A stretch of 64,000 nucleotides of DNA. It comes from Chiua virens (taxonomy: Eukaryota > Basidiomycota > Agaricomycetes > Boletales > Boletaceae). Shown here piece after piece: positions 1 to 10,796 of the stretch. Numbering within the stretch: position 1 is the first letter of the stretch; each line of letters begins with the position of its first letter. The position numbers were made by a program, and so were the translations under genes. The stretch lies in contig JAHNUO010000025.1 in the NCBI GenBank assembly GCA_019787685.1, forward strand, positions 186,001 to 250,000. The letters are read 5' to 3'. Below the pieces are notes generated by a model. That model saw only the letters and a program-made list of their open reading frames with translations, had not been told where the DNA came from and did no database searches.

Positions 1-65
1 ACTTAAAAGACCATAAAGCCTCACAATAGTTTATATTGATAGGCACTATGCCCCACAAGTGTGAT

Positions 66-240
66 TAGTGATTCCGCAGCCTGGCCTGGCCCAAAAGCCC
101 CGGCTTGGGCCTGGCTTAGGGGGCTAGTGGCTTCACAAAATCATGAGCCAGGCTCTAGGCCTTTAAAGCCCCTAAAGACGGCTCGGCTCGGCTCAAAAGC
201 CTGAGCTTAGGCCCAGGCCACAGCTTGACATAATGTGCTA
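66..240. repeat. hAT left terminal and subterminal repeats
   Basis: The left TIR begins at 66. The next 170 bp hold many degenerate copies of GGCTCGGCTC, GCCTGGCC and GGCCCAGGC in both orientations. Clusters of this kind are the usual transposase-binding sites of hAT ends. The matching cluster at the other end is at 3600-3775. Confidence 0.8.
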
Positions 241-291
241 CCAAAAAAACGAAGTACAAGATACAGTGTAGTATGTAGACTCAAAAATAAG

Positions 292-3200
292 CTATTCATT
301 AATATCAAGAATATTACCATCCCACTCATCAGTCTCGTCCTCCTCACCAGAATCTTGCTTGTCATGCACCTCGGAAGTGAGCAAGGGATCCTCTTGAAGT
401 GGGACACTTGACTTCACACTACACTTCAAAAATTGAAGTGCTTCCACGACATCAGCCTTGAGACGGTTGCGGCACTTGGTGATAGTTATCCCCGCAGACG
501 AAAACGCACATTCCGACAATACAGAGCTGGCCATGATGGGGAGAAAGTCCCACGCCAGGGATCCCCACACTGGGTATCATGCAGAGTGCATTCCCCACCA
601 CTGCACGATGGTGGTGTCACCAACATGTTCCCGCACATTGAGGTAGTCGTGGAAACCTTGCAACCATGGGCGTGTGGGGTTGCCACCATGTTTGCTACTC
701 TGGTTCCAGCCGGTTGTGTTCTTGTTCTTGCTCTCATCATCGATGTCAGACCCCAAAAGTGCATCAAGTTTCGGATTACACGTTGTGATGTGACATTTGT
801 GGTCTGTGGGCTGTGGAGTGTTGGTGTCAGAGCCATACATCGCATAATAACGTTCCTTGTACTTGTTGGATTTGTTAATGGAGAATATGATTGAGAAAAA
901 AATGACTTACAATTAATTCAGCGTGCTTTGTTGCTTCATTTGCAAGTTCACCCCAATTTGTATGGATATAGTCGAGCTTTTGACGAGGATCGAGAACTAG
1001 AGAAAGAAAGAAGATGTCAGATATGTATGACATATTGCAAATCCACTTACTCATAGCTATGATATGTGCATCGGATGTTGCTGTACACTCATAGTAATAG
1101 GATATTTTTTGTACCCCTGCTTCAAGCGTGGCATTGAATCTTGTAAATTTCTTGCTCTTCGTGTGCAACGACCATGCTTTGTGTAGCGTCTCCAAAGCTG
1201 GGAGGGCGGTATGTAGCATAGGCCCTTGCTCTGTTGAGAATGCATGTTGTGCATTCTCTGCAAACTAATGCAAATGGTGTCACGTCAGCATGTGATGGAA
1301 GGAAAGACAAGACGTACCACAAGGAGGGCCAGAAGGAGACGGACTTGGTCCCACTCCTCTTCCAATAACTGGAGACCCAAAACTTTGCAGCGCTTCTCTG
1401 AGTCGTTCCTGCGATCCTTGAACGCAAGCTGTTCAACGAAAGTGTTGACATCCTATATGAACATCAGCAAGTGTAAATGCATGAAAGTTGTCGGATACTA
1501 TGCTTACCTCCCTGAGTTCGAGCCCACAGCTGAGCATGTTGAATGTCGAGGACCATTGGACTTTCATGTTGAGTACGAGTTGCAGGGGAGGGGAGCGTGT
1601 CCGAATATTCTTGAATAATTCTTTGCGCTGTGTGGACGAGCAAGCCTGAGGCACTCATCAGTGTCTGGCAACTCTAATTCCATGTAATAATCCTTACCTT
1701 GACAGAGATGGCACGAATGAGGCCAATCGGGTCTCAATCCCCTCCGTCGCTTGAGATGACAATGTCGGCATCGGGTGAAGAGGGATCATAATGCTTTGAG
1801 GTGCTGTAGGTCATAAGGAAGGCCTGTGTGGCCAGATTGATAACGTGGGCCATACATCTGTGACAGAAGTATGTAGTAGTTAAAATATATGAGCGTCAGA
1901 CATCATGACCGACTTATCGTAATCATCACTTCGTCCCATCAAAAAGCTTACCCGTTTCGGATGTGAGAAGGTGAGTGAGCTCTGCCATCATTGTGTCATT
2001 GTTGCTTGCATTGTCACAAGTGACATATCCAATCTAATATGATGATGAGGCATCATTGATGGACATGGATTACTAACAGATCACTTACCCTATGAGTTAT
2101 ACCGAGGCGCTTGACCACTTTATACAGTGCCTGCCCAAGATGGATTCCATTGTGTGCATTGTTGAGCTGGATGAACACAATAAGGCCAGTTTGAAGGGTC
2201 CAAACGTGGGGCACGTTCTCTTCAATCCATGATGCAGTAACAGCAAAGTAACCATCACAGTTCGATGCTTGCCACGCATCGCATGTAAGGTTGATTCACC
2301 CTTGAACATTCTGGCTCTATTGTACTATGTTAGTTAAGCATTGTGTAAGGGTACGCATACGTACTGATAATTTCTTTTTGAGCGAGAGAAAGTCGAACTT
2401 GAATTTCTTGATGATGAGTTCGTGCATCGTGGTATGACTGGGTATCTTGATCTTGTTGGGAGCACGTGAGATGATGTTGAGTAATTTTTGGAACATTGGA
2501 TGTTCCATGCAATGGATAGGCTGCCATAGCATCGGTTGTTCAAGTTAGCAAGTCAATTGCCGTCAGTGGGATTGCTCACCTGGTCTGTTGCAACGAGCCA
2601 CTCGATAGCGGCGTTACGAAATGCAGAGTCTGAATATTGAATGATTGTGCCAGCTGGCACGAGATGGTTGTCAAGGGATGGCTGTCTACTGATGCTGGCG
2701 CCAGACGAGGTGGTGTCACGTTGACGAGCTTCTTTGTCTCGGTGGCATTTGGTGTCTACGGGTAACATAGACATGAATCCATTTTCAGCGGCCCACTTCC
2801 GATACGTTTCCTCGTGGGCTGCTTGCTGGTGATGCCGCAACGTGGTTGTTTGGTCAACAATAGTGACACACTTTTTGAGTTGTTTACTAGTACATAGACA
2901 GTTAATGGAAATTTGACAATGAAAAGAAAAGGAAACGCACTTGCAGGCATTACAATCTTGAACCTTCTTGTTGTCTGAGTTAAGGTACAGAACAGAGAAG
3001 TGCACATCGATATCTTGAGTGCGTTCAGCATGTCCCTTCTTAGTGGGTTCGTCTACATCGATGACCTGGATATCCTTGAGCAGGCCGTCAGACCCAGTAG
3101 CAAGGGCCCCATCACAGGCAGATCTATTGGCCTGTGATGCTGCACGAATCGCAGCACGATCCTTTGGAAGCCCTATGAAATGTTGTGAGGAATTAATATA

Positions 3201-3520
3201 TAGTTGCTGCAAACTCACCTTTTTTCTTTTTGGGTGGGCCCTCGCCGGCATCAGACTCGACAGAGGACGTGGCAGCGTCAATGTCGAGGACTTTTTGAGT
3301 CCGTTTTGAGCCAGCCTCACTGCCAGGTGCTAGTGTACTACTGTCACCTTCAGCCTGAGGTGGCCACATTGCTACTTGAGCTTGCCGGTGGGAGGAAAGT
3401 TCTAAATCAGCAGCGTTGTTGGCACAAGTTACATGTGCGGATGGTGCGGCTGTATGTTTGGGCCGGCGAGGTTGTTCTTTGGTGTCGGACATTTTGCCTG
3501 TTATAATAAGTGAACAAATG
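292..3520 (-). pseudogene. hAT transposase with N-terminal zinc finger and C-terminal dimerisation domain
   Basis: Transposase of the element at 66-3775, split over several exons or frames. The N-terminus (from about 3493) starts MSDTKEQPRRPKHTA. A basic PPKKKKGE stretch near 3225 resembles a nuclear localisation signal. A BED-like zinc finger region follows near 2850-2960 (CNACKC, then spaced histidines in LRHHQQAAHEE). The middle block at 875-1260 contains GPMLHTALPALETLHKAW, typical of the hAT catalytic region. The C-terminus at 292-570 carries the hAT dimerisation motif with SECAFSSAGITITKCRNRL and ends in an acidic tail. Frames change between blocks. Some changes are probably introns (GT..AG pairs are visible) but I could not build one clean model, so it may be broken. 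Function: cut-and-paste transposition in the nucleus. Confidence 0.75.
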
Positions 3521-3599
3521 GGATTGGTAGACAAAATGAAAATATCATATCCACATACCATTTATAGTTATCGGCTCTTGCTGGTAACAGGCATGCACA

Positions 3600-3775
3600 A
3601 TCTTCTATGCGGCTTTAGGGCTTCCAGGGCCTGGCTCGGCTTGGCTTGTGGCTTCTCAAAATGGCAAGCCGAGCTCCAAGCCCCACCAAGCCCCTAATAT
3701 GGCCCGGCTTGGCCAAGCTTTTTGGGGCCCAGCTTGATCGGCTCAGGGCTTTCAGGCCGGGCCGCAGAGTCACTA
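3600..3775. repeat. hAT right subterminal and terminal repeats
   Basis: Mirror of the left end: GC-rich words such as GGCTCGGCTTGGCTTG and GGCCCGGCTTGGCC lead to the right TIR, which ends GAGTCACTA at 3775. The same words occur in the left end, so this is the paired binding-site cluster and not a host CpG-rich promoter. Confidence 0.8.
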
Positions 3776-3783
3776 AGTGTGAT

Positions 3784-4289
3784 TCTGTCAGATATTGGAG
3801 TGTACTTATCGGCGTGCTATGAAGTGTCAACCTTAGTAAGGATGTTGTTTATTTGTAGGGCCCATCACTGTGAGTTTCATCAAGCACAAGCAACAATCTT
3901 ATAAATACTTGCCAATGGTAACAAAATGACTGGGTTGATTGTCAATGTGTGTTGCACTGCTGGTTGTTGGGAATCCCTAAAAAGCTTCTTGGGATCTTAT
4001 AAAATCTTAGAAAGTGGAGGATGGATGATGGGATTCCACAAAGAAAGTAATCATGTCATTCTTTCTCATTCCATGTATGCACGAGACAATTCATGCATTG
4101 ATATAAGATAAGCAGTGCACTCATTTTGTGTACATAATACATTATGATACTGTCTTGCAATTGCTAGCAGAGGTATAGATGATCAAAAGAAGCACAAAAA
4201 TATCAACAGAGAATGAAACACTTACCCATGTCCTTGAAGAATCTTAGTGTGATGTTGCTCATGTGCAATGCCTCTTGAACAAAGCAGTG
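3784..4289. other. Intergenic, no supported gene
   Basis: Only short random ORFs are present (the longest are 60-61 codons, plus strand). The segment is AT-rich, and no repeat family seen elsewhere in the window matches it. It separates the hAT element from the 3' end of the split DUF6698-like gene. Confidence 0.6.
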
Positions 4290-4765
4290 ACAGAGCCTGT
4301 CTTGATGGGCGGCTGGCTATGAGTGAGCCCAGCATCCAGACCAAAAACTTTCCTAGAGGACATCAGCATCTAGGAGGAGCAGGTTAAAATCACTTACTTG
4401 TTCCACCACCACAGGAGATCGTTGATAAATTCTTTGTCGTCTGTTTCCATTGTTTTGAACCATTTCACAATCAAATTGTAAAAATGATGAGGTTGAACAA
4501 GTCGTTGTCTGGTCTCCAAGTGCTGCAACTTGAGAGCACAAAGCGTAACTATGAGGACAGTCAGTTGTACCTTCACCCAAGTAAAAACATGTACCTGGAC
4601 AGCTATATAAGTGATGGATTGTGGGGTTACTTGTTTCATCCTGGCCAACCGTGCATTGTGTAACTGTGTGCTTGTGTCAATACGTTGACAATTGTTTCTT
4701 CCTGTCTCGAGGACATTCTCTGTTGATTCAACAGAGGATGGCCCTGTGAATATAAGCTTGTATGC
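4290..4765 (-). pseudogene. 3' part of a DUF6698-like Agaricomycete gene, split by a LINE
   Basis: The minus strand from 4765 encodes AYKLIFTGPSSVES, then a Gln/Arg-rich stretch ending TPQSITYIAVQ, an intron (GTACATG...CATAG), and then FYNLIVKWF and NDLLWWWNK. These match the order of motifs I recall for the Agaricomycete family DUF6698 (AYKHIFTSPSSV ... FYNSI ... WWNRQ). The 5' part of the gene is at 14563-15400; the two join in phase once the LINE at 4788-14511 is removed from the intron. A one-base frame change near 4480-4500 between the LRFVLSS-type stretch and FYNLI indicates the gene is decayed. No molecular function is known to me. The family name is from memory and should be checked with an HMM. 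Confidence 0.65.
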
Positions 4766-4774
4766 CTGGCCAGG

Positions 4775-4787
4775 TGAAGATAAAGGT
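4775..4787. repeat. LINE target-site duplication, 3' copy
   Basis: TGAAGATAAAGGT is repeated exactly at 14512-14524 on the other side of the LINE. A 13-bp duplication next to a poly(T) run is the mark of target-primed reverse transcription. Confidence 0.9.
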
Positions 4788-4803
4788 TTTTTTTTTTTTT
4801 TTT
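4787..4803 (-). other. LINE poly(A) tail (poly-T on the plus strand)
   Basis: A run of 17 T residues directly after the TSD marks the 3' end of the minus-strand LINE. The 400 bp between it and the ORF2 stop at 5199 is the 3' UTR and holds no ORF of its own. Confidence 0.9.
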
Positions 4804-7616
4804 GAAATCCTTGTTTATTGTCCATTAAGGTGCTTGCCTTATGTTAGACAGTTACATGCTATTGTGACTCTATGTAGAAAGATGAGAAGATTTAGGTGCT
4901 TGGAACGTATTGTATGTGTGAGTAGGCCCGAAGATGTTTTTGTGTTTACATGATTTTGTGCGTGTGTACATGGGGCATTAGAAAGAGGAGAGAGTTTGGG
5001 TTGGTGTGGCTTAAAGCCGGTTGGGAGCTTTGTCTCTTGATAGGATCTTGGGGATCCTGGAGTGGCGCAATGGCCATGCGTGGGGTACGTCATCCGCCTA
5101 GGGCAGGATGGGGTAGGTCGCGCCATGTGGCGGTGGTGGGGTTGGGGATTTTGGTGTGTATGTGTGTTTTGTGGTCATGTGTCGCTGTTGTGGGGTGGTT
5201 AGTCTTTGTTTGTGGGAGGGATGAGGTTACCGAAGGATTCAGTGAATCTGTTCGTTTCATAAGCATATGTGAGGAAAGGCTTGATGCATTTTGCATTGCT
5301 GAGTAGGGCCCCAATGTCGCGGGACTTGGATTTGAGTTTGTTGTTTAGTTTCCTGCGGTGTTTGGCATATTTTGGGCAGAAGATTATAAAGTGTGGGATG
5401 GTCTCTCGTTTTTCTGGGCAGTGTGGGCATGTCGGGGATGGGGACTTCTTGATGCAGTGAAGGTGTGTGTTGAGGGGCACGTGGCCCGTGCACATTTGGA
5501 GAATAAATGAGGCCTGTCGACGTGGTAGGTCAGCAGTTAGCTTTAAAAACTGGTTGGATGGGAGGGTCGGGTCAATTGTTTGCACCATTTGCGCTCTTGG
5601 AGAGTCTTGAAAAATTTTCTGACAGAGTTCTTTTAGTCGTGTGTTTAGGTGTTGTTTGGTGGCAGATTTGCTATGCAGTAAAGTCTTAGGTTGTTTCTTC
5701 TGGGTTTTGAGTTGGTGTGGGAGGCTGGGGGTTGGTGACGTGTTTCCCATTGCAGCATCTTTTGCTTCTTTGTCGGCTTCTTCATTTCTGGGCACATCGG
5801 CATGGCCGGGTACCCACCTTATTGGGAGGTTGCATAGGTGGTGTTTTTGCAGAGCTTGCTTGAGATTGGTGTGGAATATGTCGATGAGGTAGTGACCCGG
5901 TTTCGATGCGAACATTTGGGTTGATAGGATTGCTGCTTTGTTGTCCAGGGCGAGGGAGACTGTGCGTATGCGTCTTGCTCTGTTCAAGAGTTCCACTGCT
6001 AGGATCATACCAATTATTTCACCTTCATATACTGTGTGGTGTGTGTCAGGGCCTAGATCAAATCAGAGAGAGGATACTTGATGGCCTTGGCATCTCATGA
6101 CCGCCACCCCCCCAATCTTCCCATCATGACCTGATCCATCTGAGTATAGCGTGATGTCATGTGTGTTTTCTGTATGGGTGTCTTTGTTGATAGTGTCGTC
6201 CGCGTTTTGGATGTCAGTTTTGACTGGTGGTTTCCATTTTGGGTTGTGGCATGCTGGTTGTATGGTTTCAAATTGGCGGGGGTTGAGTGGGAATGATTGC
6301 AGTAGGCAGTGGAGCGGCAACTTGTGGTGTTTTCTTTGGTGTTTGGACTGAATGATGTGGCGGTGAAGTGGGTGGCTAGACGGTAGCATTGCCATTCGTA
6401 GTGCTGCGTGTTGGCAGGTTTTGCGGAGTAGAACTGGGATGGGGAGGAGGTCAGCGTGTGCAAAGAGAATGTCAGTGGCTGTGGTGCACATGCCACCTGT
6501 GATGGTTAGTGCAGCGAGTCTTTGTATTGTCTCTATTTTCTTTACAAACCCGCGTGCTCCCCAACCGCTTTGCTTTGAGCCAGTTCCTTTTTCCAGGTGG
6601 GTGACTGCCCAGACGTTGGATGCGTATAGAATTTTGGGTACTGTTACTCCTTCGTAGAGTTTTTTCATCATTTGTGTGCAGGTACCTTTGGATGGTCGGG
6701 TTAGTCTTTTGCATGCAAGTACGTACTTTGTGCCTTTTCCTATGGTGTATGCGGCATGGGTGGCGAAGCGTAGTTCATGATCGATTAGGACACTGAGGAA
6801 TTTGTATGTGGTGGTTGGTTGGATGGTGACACCTTGGATAGATATTGGGGGGCGTGGTGTTGGTTTCGTTTTGCCTGGGTTGAGTTCATCTGGTTTGCGT
6901 ATCCAGGTTGCACATATTAGAGCAGTCTTGTCGAGTTCAAATTTGGTGTGGTGGGAGCGGCTCCACTCCAGTGCCCCGTCTTCCTTTTCCATGAGAGTTT
7001 TTAGTTTTTCATTGGCGTCTTCGAAGGACTTTCCTCGGGGGATGAATGCGGTGTCATCAATGAATCCGAGACCAATTTGGTCCTTTTTGTTATCTGCTAT
7101 TTCAATCAGCGAGGCGTTGTAAAAGAGGAAAGTGACTGGGGAAATGGGGCATCCTTGGTCCAGACCCGTTGGGATGTTGAATGGGTTGGATGTGTAGTTG
7201 TCATAGGAGAGGATTGTTGAGCAATTTTTCAGACGTTGTTCGTACCAGTCGGTGTATTCTTTGGGGATTCCGCGTGTTCTCATGTTGTGTAGAAGTCAGG
7301 GGATTATTACGCTGGGAAAGGCTGCTTTAACATCCAAGAAGAGCATATGTAGAAACATATTTCTCTTGCGGGTGTGCCCACGTGTTGTGTGTGAATTTTG
7401 TGAGAAGGTGTAATGAGTCGACAGTCAATCGTCCTGGGCAGCTGCTGAAATGTGTGTCAGGGAGGAGGTTGTGGGTTTCTGTGAGGAACGTTAGATTGTC
7501 AGTGACACATGAGGAAAGAATTTTAGCCATGGTGTCTAGTAGAGCTATCGGCTGATAGGTTTTAGGTAGTGTGTAGTCCGGGCGGCCAGGTTTGCATAGG
7601 ACAACTGTTGTTGATA

Positions 7617-7832
7617 CAGTGAGCAACAAAACTGATGCAATGTTTGTAGCATTTTGATTGAAGCATGAATATTGAGAGCCCTGTTGATGCTAGACCCCCT
7701 AACCTAGGTACCATTGGAAAGCCCTGATCAAGGGCTTTCCAATGGTATATGGGTTTATTATGTAATTCTTACTATATCGGGAAATATTTCCAAATTGGTA
7801 TGAGGTACTCATTGCATCAGTTTTGTTGCTGG
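7617..7832. repeat. Tc1-A left arm with duplicated inverted tip and internal palindrome
   Basis: The tip at 7617-7642 is followed by an exact 21-bp inverted copy of its inner part at 7810-7830 (pair 7622-7642). Between them is a perfect palindrome, TACCATTGGAAAGCCCT (7709-7725) and its complement (7731-7747), with a 5-nt loop. The mid-point of the tip pair (about 7726) almost coincides with the palindrome centre (7728). Confidence 0.9.
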
Positions 7833-8669
7833 TATAAGGGTATCACAGATTAGTATGAAGTGTATCCTCCTTTGGCCTTGATGACCTCCTGAACTCTTCT
7901 AGGCATGCTCTCAATCAATCTCTGACACTCCTCCACCCCAATCTTATACCATTCCACTTTAATCCTCTCCCAAAGTTCCAATATCCCCTTAGCTGGCTCA
8001 GGATACTCTGCAAGTCTTCTTTTGAGAAGAAACCATAGGTGTTCTATGGGATTAAGGTCTGGAGACTGAGCAGGCCATACCATGACCTCAAATTCATGGT
8101 CATCAAGCCACTTCCTAGCCTTCCTACTGGTGTGCTTGGGGTCATTATCCTGCTGGAAGATAATGTCTTCTGGGGAAAATCCATAATCCACCAGAGTTTG
8201 TTGGAGTTCATCCTCCAAGATCTGCACATAGAGATCAGCATCTATCTTACCATCAATCTTGCAAGCCATTCCAACACCTTCCCAGGTCATACAGCCCCAT
8301 AGCATCACTGATCCTCCCCCAAACTTAACTGTTCCCTCCACAATCCTGTCACTAAGACCCTCTCCTGCCCTTTTCCATGCCCATTTCCTGCCATCTGACC
8401 CAATGCGATTGATTTTGGTCTCATCTGACCATATAACTCGCTTCCAGTCCTCAACAGTCCAATGCTGATGGCTTAGAGCAAAGTCCATCCTTGCTCTCCT
8501 ATGACACTGGGCAAGAAGAGGGCGTTTTTGCTTCACTACAGCCTTCATACTAGCTTTTTTCAAGTGGCGGCAGATGGTCTGGGGGGAGATAGAATGGTTT
8601 TTCACTTCTTGAAGTGTTTTGGTCACCTGAACTGCATTCTCAGCCTTCCCAGATCCAATAAGACAAATA

Positions 8670-10254
8670 CAGTGGCTCAAACAACTGTCCCAATGTTTGC
8701 ATGTTTTTCACTAAACGCAATAAAATACGGTAACCACTAAACCTTACCCAAACCTGTGGGAATATGAAATATAGTACCTACTCCTGGCTCTCTATTGGAC
8801 CAAGGGTCAAAGGATTTGAATAAGATTTGATGACATGGCAATCATTTCAAAATGATCACTCATTGGGACAGTTTTTTGACTTTATATAAATGTAAGTATT
8901 ATTATTTGGTATGACCTCCTTTGGCCTTGGTAACAGCTTCAAGCCTTCTATGCATGCTTTTAATCTATTTCTGATGCTATTCTACACAAATATTCCCCCA
9001 CTCCTCTACTAACCTCTCCTATAAATGATAAACTGCTTTAGGGGCATTTTTATAAGCTGAAAGTCATTTTTTGAGATAATTTCAGGTATGTTCAAAGGAA
9101 GTGAGATCTAGAGACTGTGAAGGCCAATCTAAAGATCCAATCTCTTGATCTTTGACCCAGGTCTGAACTCTTTTAGAGGTATGCTTGGGATCATTATCTT
9201 ATTGAAAAGTGATATCACCTTCTGAAATTTAAAATTCTTCAATGTTTTCCAGCAACCCCTGCTGTGAAATTGTCACATATTGCTCAGCATTCATCCTTCT
9301 GTACATCTCACTCTAAACTCCCATTCCATTCTATCCTATATAGGCCCATAGCCTCCTCTATGCTTGACTGTACCCTAGCAATCAACTACTCTCCCACCTT
9401 TTTCCACACATACTCTTGTTTGTATGACCTAATCCTATTGACTTTAGCCTCACTTAACTATACAACCATTTTCCCACCCTCCACAGTCCAATGCTAGTAT
9501 TGGAAAGCATAGGCCAACCATCCTTTCTTGTGACTCTTGAAGAGAAGAGGTTTTTATTCTCTACCACAGCTTTCAAATAGGCTTCCTTGAGGGTATTTCT
9601 GGCTGTCTGAGGGTAGAGATGAGTATCAATAATGGTATTTATAAGTATAGCGAGCTGAACAGCATTTTTGGCCTTGCCAGTAATGATCTATTGTACAATA
9701 GCCCTTTTGCTGGTAAATGAAAACTTTGAAGGGTGACCACCAAGATGTTTAGTGTTGTCTAGTTGGATTTCCTGAAGGACCCTATACACTATAGACTTGC
9801 CCAGACCAGTTTTAGAGGTTATTTTCCTGGAAGAAAGCTTAAGGAAAGGGAAGGAGATGTTATTGTCCCTTAAGAGTGGGTGATAGGTTTCATAATGATG
9901 ATAGGAAAGTTACTGTGAAATGGTGGGGTTTATATGGTGCTAGCTGATGATAGTTACATAAATATAACATAATAGAACCATTATCAAATGTATATAAGTA
10001 CTTTCCAACATGTTAGGGTCTGATATATGTAATCAAACTTAAAGTCAAATAACTGTCCCAATGAATGATCATTTTGAAATAATTGCCATGTCATCAAATC
10101 TTATTCAAATCCTTTGACCTTTGGTCCAATAGAAAGCCAGGAGTAGGTACTATATTTCATATTCCCACAGGTTTGGGTAAGGTTTAGTGGTTACCGTGTT
10201 TTATTGTGTTTAGTGAAAAACATGCAAACATTGGGACAGTTGTTTGAGCCACTG
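8670..10254 (-). mobile_element. Tc1-B: older Tc1 element nested in Tc1-A
   Basis: A 1,585-bp element flanked by TA (8668-8669 and 10255-10256). The termini are CAGTGGCTCAAACAACTG and its reverse complement. The TIRs are about 215 bp and similar to each other. An inner inverted copy of the tip lies in each arm (8861-8879 and 10045-10063). Tip sequence differs from Tc1-A, so this is a separate family. The interior is heavily decayed although the insertion into Tc1-A must be younger than Tc1-A itself; it was probably mobilised as an already defective copy by a related transposase. Confidence 0.92.
8905..9860 (-). pseudogene. Decayed Tc1-B transposase remnant
   Basis: The plus-strand text starting GGTATGACCTCCTTTGGCCT aligns with the 3' end of the Tc1-A transposase gene (GTATCCTCCTTTGGCCTTG at about 7860). 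Similarity continues past the catalytic region near 9180-9230 to the helix-turn-helix region near 9780-9850. Many stops and frame changes break every frame, and the longest plus-strand ORF (9264-9497) is a shadow. It cannot encode a transposase. Confidence 0.8.
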
Positions 10255-10580
10255 TAGCATGACATATATCGGTAGGAGAAATGATGGAAGGACGACCACC
10301 AGAGGCTTTGGGTAGGTTGGGAAGATGTTTGGACCTGAGTCTACTAATAGTAGATTGATTGAGACCAGTAGATTGAGCAATTTGATGGGTTGATTGTCCC
10401 AATTCCAAGAGAGAGATGATATGATGAGTTTGGTCAACTGAGAGAAATTTCATGATGATGGTTGTGGACAAAGTGATAGTGTGTGTGTTTGTTTGTATCA
10501 TGTTGAACTTATTGCATGTCACATGATCCATTGCTTATGTAATAACCACTTGCAATATGCATTTTGAATACTTTAGAGTG

Positions 10581-10796
10581 TCAGCAACAAAACTGATGCA
10601 ATGAGTACCTCACATCAATTTCGAAGTATTTCCAGATATAGTAAGAATTACATAATAAACCCATATACCATTGGAAAGCCCTTGATCAGGGCTTTCCAAT
10701 GGTACCTAGGTTATGGGGTCTAGCATCAACAGGGCTCTCAATATTCATGCTTCAATCAAAATGCTACAAACATTGCATCAGTTTTGTTGCTCACTG
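10581..10796. repeat. Tc1-A right arm
   Basis: Inverted copy of the left arm. The inner inverted tip is at 10583-10603, the palindrome near 10668-10704, and the outer tip ends at 10796. Very few mismatches against the left arm are visible by eye. Confidence 0.9.

Larger units (their letters stand above)
66..3775 (-). mobile_element. Complete hAT-superfamily DNA transposon
   Basis: This 3,710-bp element is flanked by a perfect 8-bp target duplication AGTGTGAT (58-65 and 3776-3783), the length expected for hAT. The terminal inverted repeats begin TAGTGA; the left end reads TAGTGATTCCGCAGCC and the right end, reversed, TAGTGACTCTGCGGCC, and similarity continues inward. Both subterminal regions (about 66-240 and 3600-3775) are GC-rich and packed with short GGCTCGGCT / AGCCNGGC-like words in both orientations, unlike the AT-rich interior. 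The transposase is read on the minus strand. The empty target site can be read directly by removing the element and one TSD copy. The intact TSD and TIRs suggest a fairly recent insertion. Confidence 0.92.
7850..10453 (-). pseudogene. Tc1-A transposase (DD34E), split in two by Tc1-B
   Basis: The N-terminal part (10453-10257) starts MKFLSVDQTHHIISLLELG and holds a helix-turn-helix (QIAQSTGLNQSTISRL) and a GGRPSI motif. The C-terminal part (8669-7850) holds the catalytic triad: D in VIWSDETKIN, D in IIFQQDNDPKHTS and E in PDLNPIEHLW, with 34 residues between the last two (DD34E). Removing Tc1-B and one TA joins TDICHA to ICLIGSGK in frame. The joined gene is 197 + 820 = 1,017 nt, or 338 codons plus stop, the normal length for a Tc1 transposase, with no internal stop. 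The product cuts at TA and re-inserts the element. Only the nested insertion disables it. Confidence 0.93.
7617..10796 (-). mobile_element. Tc1-A: Tc1/mariner element inserted in the LINE reverse transcriptase
   Basis: Flanked by TA on both sides (7615-7616 and 10797-10798). The termini are CAGTGAGCAACAAAACTG and its exact reverse complement. The long terminal inverted repeats are about 214 bp and nearly identical (a handful of mismatches), so the insertion is young. Without the nested Tc1-B the element is 1,593 bp, the normal size for Tc1. Excision restores the LINE frame: the codons for WYPEQWKI join directly to STTVVLCKPGRP. The transposase runs on the minus strand, the same strand as the LINE. 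Confidence 0.95.
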
